Source of the DNA: an uncultured Syntrophobacterales bacterium
GTDB taxonomy: Bacteria > Desulfobacterota > Syntrophia > Syntrophales > UBA5619
Assembly (NCBI GenBank): GCA_903903205.1
Contig: CAIUXU010000086.1
Location: 1 to 9,592 of the forward strand
Length of the DNA: 9,592 nt
Direction: 5' to 3'
Below the pieces are notes generated by a model. It ran no database searches and was not told where the DNA came from. It worked only from the letters and a program-made list of their open reading frames with translations. This document shows positions 6,327 through 9,592 of this stretch, piece after piece; the first letter of the stretch is position 1, and each line of letters begins with the position of its first letter. The translations under genes and the position numbers were made by a program.

Positions 6327-8542
6327 TTCTTCTTTCCTTTCTTCTTGCCGATCTGACGAACAAGTTGAGAGTATGGCGGCGATTTCACACCGCCCTTTCG
6401 TGCGATGGCAATGAGAGCGCTCTGGCTTCGAACCGGTTTGTCGTTCGGTTCGCGTTTTACGCGCTGGTAACTGCCGTCGGGTTGCATCAGTCGCGCCTTC
6501 ACATCATCGGTGAGGTAGGTCATGAGGATTTCGTCGATGATTCGGGTCTTCAACGCCTGGTCCTGGATCGGGTAAAGAATTTCGGCCCGTCTCTTGAAGT
6601 TGCGCGGCATCCAGTCAGCGCTTCCCGAATAGATTTCCGGTGTGCCGGCGTTGTGGAAATAGTAGATGCGGGAATGCTCAAGGAAGCGGTCGAGGATGCT
6701 CCGCACGCGGATGTTGTCGCTGACGCCGGGGATGCCGGGGCGCAAACAGCAAATGCCGCGCACGATAAGATCAATCCGGACGCCTGCCTGGGAGGCTCGG
6801 TAGAGGGCGCGAATGGTGCGCTCATCGATGAGCGCATTCATTTTGGCGATGATCCGGCCCGGTTTTTTAGGGGATGATTTTTTGATCTCCCGCTCGATGA
6901 GTCCGATGATTCGATCCTGGATGTTGACGGGGGCAAGAAATATATTCTTGAAGCGCGATTCGATGTTTTCCGGCTTCAGCATGTCGCCGCCCGTCCAGGA
7001 GTTGAAGCCGGTAATGACATTGAAGAGTGAGGAGACATCGTTGCCAATGCCGGGATCTGCGGTCATGAGCCCGACATCTGTGTAGATTTGTGCGGTCAGG
7101 GAGTTGTAGTTTCCAGTCGAGAGGTGGACGTAACGGCGCAGACGCTTGCCCTCCCGCCGGACCACCAGAATCGCCTTGCAGTGAATTTTCCACTTTACAA
7201 AGCCATATACGGGGTTGATCCCTGCCTTTACCATCTGGTGCGCGAAATCGATGTTCTTCTCCTCGTCGAAGCGTGCCTTGATCTCGACGACGGCGGTCAC
7301 CTGCTTCCCGTTCTCGGCCGCCCGGCAGAGCGCCTCGACGATCGGCGAATCCCGATCAATCCGGTAAAGTGTCTGTTTGATGGCCAAAACATCCGGGTCT
7401 TCCGCGGCGCTGTTGATGAAGTCCACAACCACAGCGAATGAATCGTATGGGTGGTGGATCAGCACGTCGCCCCCCCGGATGACGCTAAAGATGTCGCTCT
7501 TCCCGGCAAGGCGCTTCGGGATACGCGGGTTGAAGGGCTCATCCCGGTGAATAGGGGAAACGGGCAGATCGTACAGCGGCAGCAAGCCGCAAAGGTTCAG
7601 TGGACCGGGGATATGATAGACGTTCGTCTCATCCATTTCCAGGTGCTTGCAGAGAATTTGCAGCATCTTTTTCGGGATGCCTTCCTTGACTTCGAGGCGG
7701 ACGGCGATTTTGTTGGAACGGTCCTTGAGTTCCGCCTCGACAGACTTCAGCAGGTCCAGCACCGCATCTTCATGGAGATCGTAGTCCTGGTTGCGGGTTA
7801 CGCGGAAGGGAACGCAGTTCGTGATTTTCATCCCCGGGAAAAGGCTGCCAATGCTCGACCGGACCAGCTCCTCGAGCAGAACGAAATGGTGCTCTTTCGT
7901 TCCTTTCTCTTCCATGATCGGGATCAGGCGCTGGAGTACCGAGGGCACTTCGACAAACGCGTACGGCTGTGTTTCCATATTCGTGGGGGATTCCTTGAAC
8001 ATGACCATCAGGTTCAGCCGCAGGTTGCCCAGAAACGGAAAAGGGTGGCCGGCATCGACCGCAAGTGGTGTCAGGATGGGGAAGATCTGGCTTTCAAAGT
8101 ATTCATCAAGCTTGTGGATTTCCTTTTTATCCAGCGACTCAACCGGATGGATTTCGATTCCGGCCTGCTTGAGGAGGGGCAAGACCTTCTCCTGCAGGCA
8201 TTGGTACTGCTGCGCGATGTATATCCGGGCTCTCACCGCAATTGCGTCGATCTGTTCCTTGGGGAGCATACCGCTTTGGTCGGGATCGATCACGCCGGCC
8301 TGGACCAGCCGTGCGAGCGCGCCGACTCGGGCCTGGAAGAATTCGTCGAGGTTCGAGCTGAAAATCGAGATGAACTTCAGTTTCTCGAGGGCGGGTGTTT
8401 CCGGATCTTCCGCCTCTTCGAGCACCCGGCGATTAAATTCGATCCAGGAAAGTTCACGATTCAACAGCAAGGAAAGACCTTTCGGGTTGCTCTCCATTGT
8501 TGCTTTCGCCTTGTTGGGGGATACGGTTGGTTTCTCGTTCAA
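6323..8542 (-). CDS. ppk1: Polyphosphate kinase 1
   Basis: Makes long-chain inorganic polyphosphate from ATP, reversibly, usually membrane-associated. At 739 residues it is full length for PPK1. The N-terminal domain starts with the typical NRELSWIEFNRRVLEEA (28-44), the head domain follows, and then two PLD-like catalytic domains. H454 in KIHCK corresponds to the autophosphorylated His (E. coli H435). H473 in YVHLSTGN and H630 in YYFHNAG match the other conserved His. Also present are DVLAIKQTLYR (384-394), ARFDEEKN (423-430) and SADWMPRN (641-648). The start is TTG at 8542, chosen because GAGGAG lies eight bases upstream. An internal ATG at 8497 (residue 16) has only a weak ribosome-binding site but would still give a complete protein. 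It is the first gene of the four-gene operon. Its Lys-rich tail (KKKGKKK) also encodes the Shine-Dalgarno of the HD gene. Confidence 0.97.
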   Translation of the reverse strand: MNEKPTVSPNKAKATMESNPKGLSLLLNRELSWIEFNRRVLEEAEDPETPALEKLKFISIFSSNLDEFFQARVGALARLVQAGVIDPDQSGMLPKEQIDAIAVRARIYIAQQYQCLQEKVLPLLKQAGIEIHPVESLDKKEIHKLDEYFESQIFPILTPLAVDAGHPFPFLGNLRLNLMVMFKESPTNMETQPYAFVEVPSVLQRLIPIMEEKGTKEHHFVLLEELVRSSIGSLFPGMKITNCVPFRVTRNQDYDLHEDAVLDLLKSVEAELKDRSNKIAVRLEVKEGIPKKMLQILCKHLEMDETNVYHIPGPLNLCGLLPLYDLPVSPIHRDEPFNPRIPKRLAGKSDIFSVIRGGDVLIHHPYDSFAVVVDFINSAAEDPDVLAIKQTLYRIDRDSPIVEALCRAAENGKQVTAVVEIKARFDEEKNIDFAHQMVKAGINPVYGFVKWKIHCKAILVVRREGKRLRRYVHLSTGNYNSLTAQIYTDVGLMTADPGIGNDVSSLFNVITGFNSWTGGDMLKPENIESRFKNIFLAPVNIQDRIIGLIEREIKKSSPKKPGRIIAKMNALIDERTIRALYRASQAGVRIDLIVRGICCLRPGIPGVSDNIRVRSILDRFLEHSRIYYFHNAGTPEIYSGSADWMPRNFKRRAEILYPIQDQALKTRIIDEILMTYLTDDVKARLMQPDGSYQRVKREPNDKPVRSQSALIAIARKGGVKSPPYSQLVRQIGKKKGKKK

Positions 8543-8550
8543 ATGACGAT

Positions 8551-8556
8551 CTCCTC
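8551..8556 (-). promoter_or_regulatory. Shine-Dalgarno that sets the TTG start of ppk1
   Basis: On the minus strand GAGGAG lies eight bases before the TTG at 8542. No in-frame ATG has a comparable site, so TTG is the preferred start, with reduced initiation expected relative to ATG. Confidence 0.7.
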
Positions 8557-8594
8557 GTCCATTTACCGGATTATAGATACCTTTCCGCTATGAG

Positions 8595-8623
8595 ACTATA
8601 AAGAGATGGCAACTTTGTGTCAA
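8595..8623 (-). promoter_or_regulatory. Sigma-70 promoter of the ppk1 operon
   Basis: Minus-strand TTGACA (8623-8618, exact consensus) and TATAGT (8600-8595, 5 of 6) are separated by exactly 17 bases. Transcription should start near 8588, giving a leader of about 45 bases. The 103-base gap upstream of ppk1 shows no Pho box and no terminator for the preceding isomerase gene. The operon therefore probably has strong, largely constitutive transcription plus read-through from upstream. Confidence 0.82.
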
Positions 8624-8645
8624 GGGCTATCTGGTTTCTGACTGA

Positions 8646-9592
8646 CTATTCCGATAACGTCATCTTCAGGGTTCCGCCCCGGCCCAGGATGTCATGGAGG
8701 TGGACATAGCCCTTGATACGGTTCTCATCGTCGGTGACCACAAGGGTGGTGATCTCCATCCGCTGCATTGTTTCTACGGTCACGGCTACGGAGATGTTGT
8801 CACGGATGGATTTCGGGGAGCGGGTCATCAGGGTATCGACCTGCTGATTTCGGAAATCGACGCCGGTGCGGACGAGGCGGCGGACATCGCCGTCGGTCAG
8901 AATTCCGATAAGTTTCTCCGTGACGTCGGTGACCAGAACGAACCCTTTGTTCGTTTCATCCATCTCCCGGATAGCGTCGAGGAGAGTCGCGCCGATGTCA
9001 ACGCGTGGGGTCTGGCTGCCGCAGATCATGACGTCCCGAACTTTGGCCCGCAGTCGGGAGCCGAGGCTTCCGCCGGGATGAAATTTGAAAAAATCCTTTT
9101 CCTGGAAATTTCGGCGATGGATCAGCGCAACGGCCAGCGCATCGCCCATGGCCAGGGCGGCTGTAGAGCTGGATGTCGGCGCGAGACCGAAGGGGCAGGC
9201 CTCTCTGGCCACACCGACGTCGATCACGATGTCACAGGAGCGGGCCAGCGTCGAGGAGAGGTTGCCGGTAAAGGCGATGCGCGGCACGCCGATGGCCCGG
9301 ATGCTGTCAACAATCATGTTTAGTTCGTCGGTTTCGCCGCTGTGGGAGATGGCGATCAGGACATCGTCTTTTGTAACGATTCCCAGATCCCCGTGAAGAC
9401 CCTCGACGGGATGGAGAAAGAGGGCCTGTGTCCCGGTGCTGGTCAGTGTCGCCACCACCTTTCTGCCGATCAGACCTGATTTGCCGATCCCTGCGACGAT
9501 CACCCGCCCCGTGCAGCGGTAAATCAGTTCGACCGCCCGCGAAAAATCCTCCCCCACCCGGTCAATCAGGTGAAGAATGCTTTCCGCCTCAA
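8646..9592 (-). CDS. kdsD: Arabinose-5-phosphate isomerase KdsD/KpsF (SIS-CBS-CBS), 5' partial
   Basis: Interconverts D-ribulose 5-phosphate and D-arabinose 5-phosphate, the first step towards KDO of lipopolysaccharide; cytosolic. The frame is open to the window edge, so the start is outside. About 314 residues are visible and perhaps 10-20 are missing, by comparison with the family length of about 320-330. The SIS domain shows GRVIVAGIGKSGLIGRK, STGTQALFLHP, LHGDLG and ISHSGETDEL, then CPFGLAPTSSSTAALAMGDALA. FHPGGSLG then leads into two CBS domains (about the last 120 residues; VRDVMICG at the start of the first, DTLMTRSP at the start of the second), which in this family may sense nucleotides or pathway products. 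Same strand as ppk1, 103 bases upstream of it, but separated by the ppk1 promoter; a functional link to polyphosphate is not apparent. kpsF (capsule paralogue) cannot be excluded without its neighbours. Confidence 0.93.
   Translation of the reverse strand, partial: EAESILHLIDRVGEDFSRAVELIYRCTGRVIVAGIGKSGLIGRKVVATLTSTGTQALFLHPVEGLHGDLGIVTKDDVLIAISHSGETDELNMIVDSIRAIGVPRIAFTGNLSSTLARSCDIVIDVGVAREACPFGLAPTSSSTAALAMGDALAVALIHRRNFQEKDFFKFHPGGSLGSRLRAKVRDVMICGSQTPRVDIGATLLDAIREMDETNKGFVLVTDVTEKLIGILTDGDVRRLVRTGVDFRNQQVDTLMTRSPKSIRDNISVAVTVETMQRMEITTLVVTDDENRIKGYVHLHDILGRGGTLKMTLSE

Noticed and set aside
8570..8575. Exact TATAAT on the minus strand as a second ppk1 promoter
   Set aside because: The hexamer at the right distance upstream (TAGTCT) is a poor -35 element; the promoter at 8623-8595 is far better.
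7451..8593. Long plus-strand open frame (380 codons) antisense to ppk1
   Set aside because: It lies opposite the strongly conserved PPK1 catalytic and head regions, shows no recognisable domain, and is explained by codon bias of the opposite strand.
8543..8645. Pho box upstream of ppk1
   Set aside because: No pair of CTGTCAT-like direct repeats at 11-base spacing could be found in the gap.
9555..9557. GTG at 9557 as start of the isomerase
   Set aside because: The upstream in-frame residues (EAESILHLIDR) fit the N-terminal helix of KdsD, so the true start is beyond the window.

Overview
The window looks like chromosomal DNA of a Gram-negative bacterium of moderately high GC content. Evidence for this is a KDO-pathway arabinose-5-phosphate isomerase at the right edge, which implies lipopolysaccharide, and consensus-like sigma-70 promoters. 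The protein set (SulP-STAS-cyclic-nucleotide-binding fusion, tandem-domain PPK2, CYTH-CHAD protein, PPK1 with a KIHCK active-site motif) would suit a deltaproteobacterial/Desulfobacterota-type genome. That placement is impression rather than proof. No RNA genes, insertion sequences, CRISPR arrays or phage genes were seen, and coding density is very high.

Left part, plus strand: positions 1-1740 hold the 3' part of a SulP-family anion transporter whose start lies outside the window. It carries a STAS domain and then a cyclic-nucleotide-binding domain. After an 84-base gap with its own promoter and a near-perfect Shine-Dalgarno comes a 492-residue polyphosphate:AMP phosphotransferase (two PPK2 domains, 1825-3303). 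It ends facing the minus-strand genes across only 49 bases. That gap holds a degenerate 7-base-period repeat and a small hairpin.

Central and right part, minus strand, read from high to low coordinates: a tightly packed four-gene cluster with PPK1 (8542-6323), a stand-alone HD protein resembling the C-terminal helical domain of Ppx/GppA (6326-5673), a YfcE-like metallophosphoesterase (5682-4948) and a CYTH-CHAD protein (4951-3353). Successive genes overlap by 4, 10 and 4 bases, so this is almost certainly one translationally coupled operon. A strong promoter (TTGACA, 17 bases, TATAGT) lies just upstream of ppk1. Upstream of that, on the same strand, is the 5'-truncated SIS-CBS-CBS isomerase KdsD/KpsF (9592-8646).

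Functionally, five of the seven genes point to inorganic polyphosphate. PPK1 makes it from ATP. Pap spends it to turn AMP into ADP. CHAD binds it and CYTH probably cleaves tripolyphosphate. The HD and metallophosphoesterase proteins are unassigned, but their overlap with ppk1 suggests polyP turnover or its control. The most interesting points are the orphan Ppx-type HD protein and metallophosphoesterase inside the ppk operon, a correctly phased A AAA AAG slippery heptamer that would fuse the metallophosphoesterase to CYTH-CHAD after a -1 shift, and the head-on arrangement of polyP synthesis and polyP use. The families are known. What may be undescribed is this particular combination and its possible frameshift fusion.
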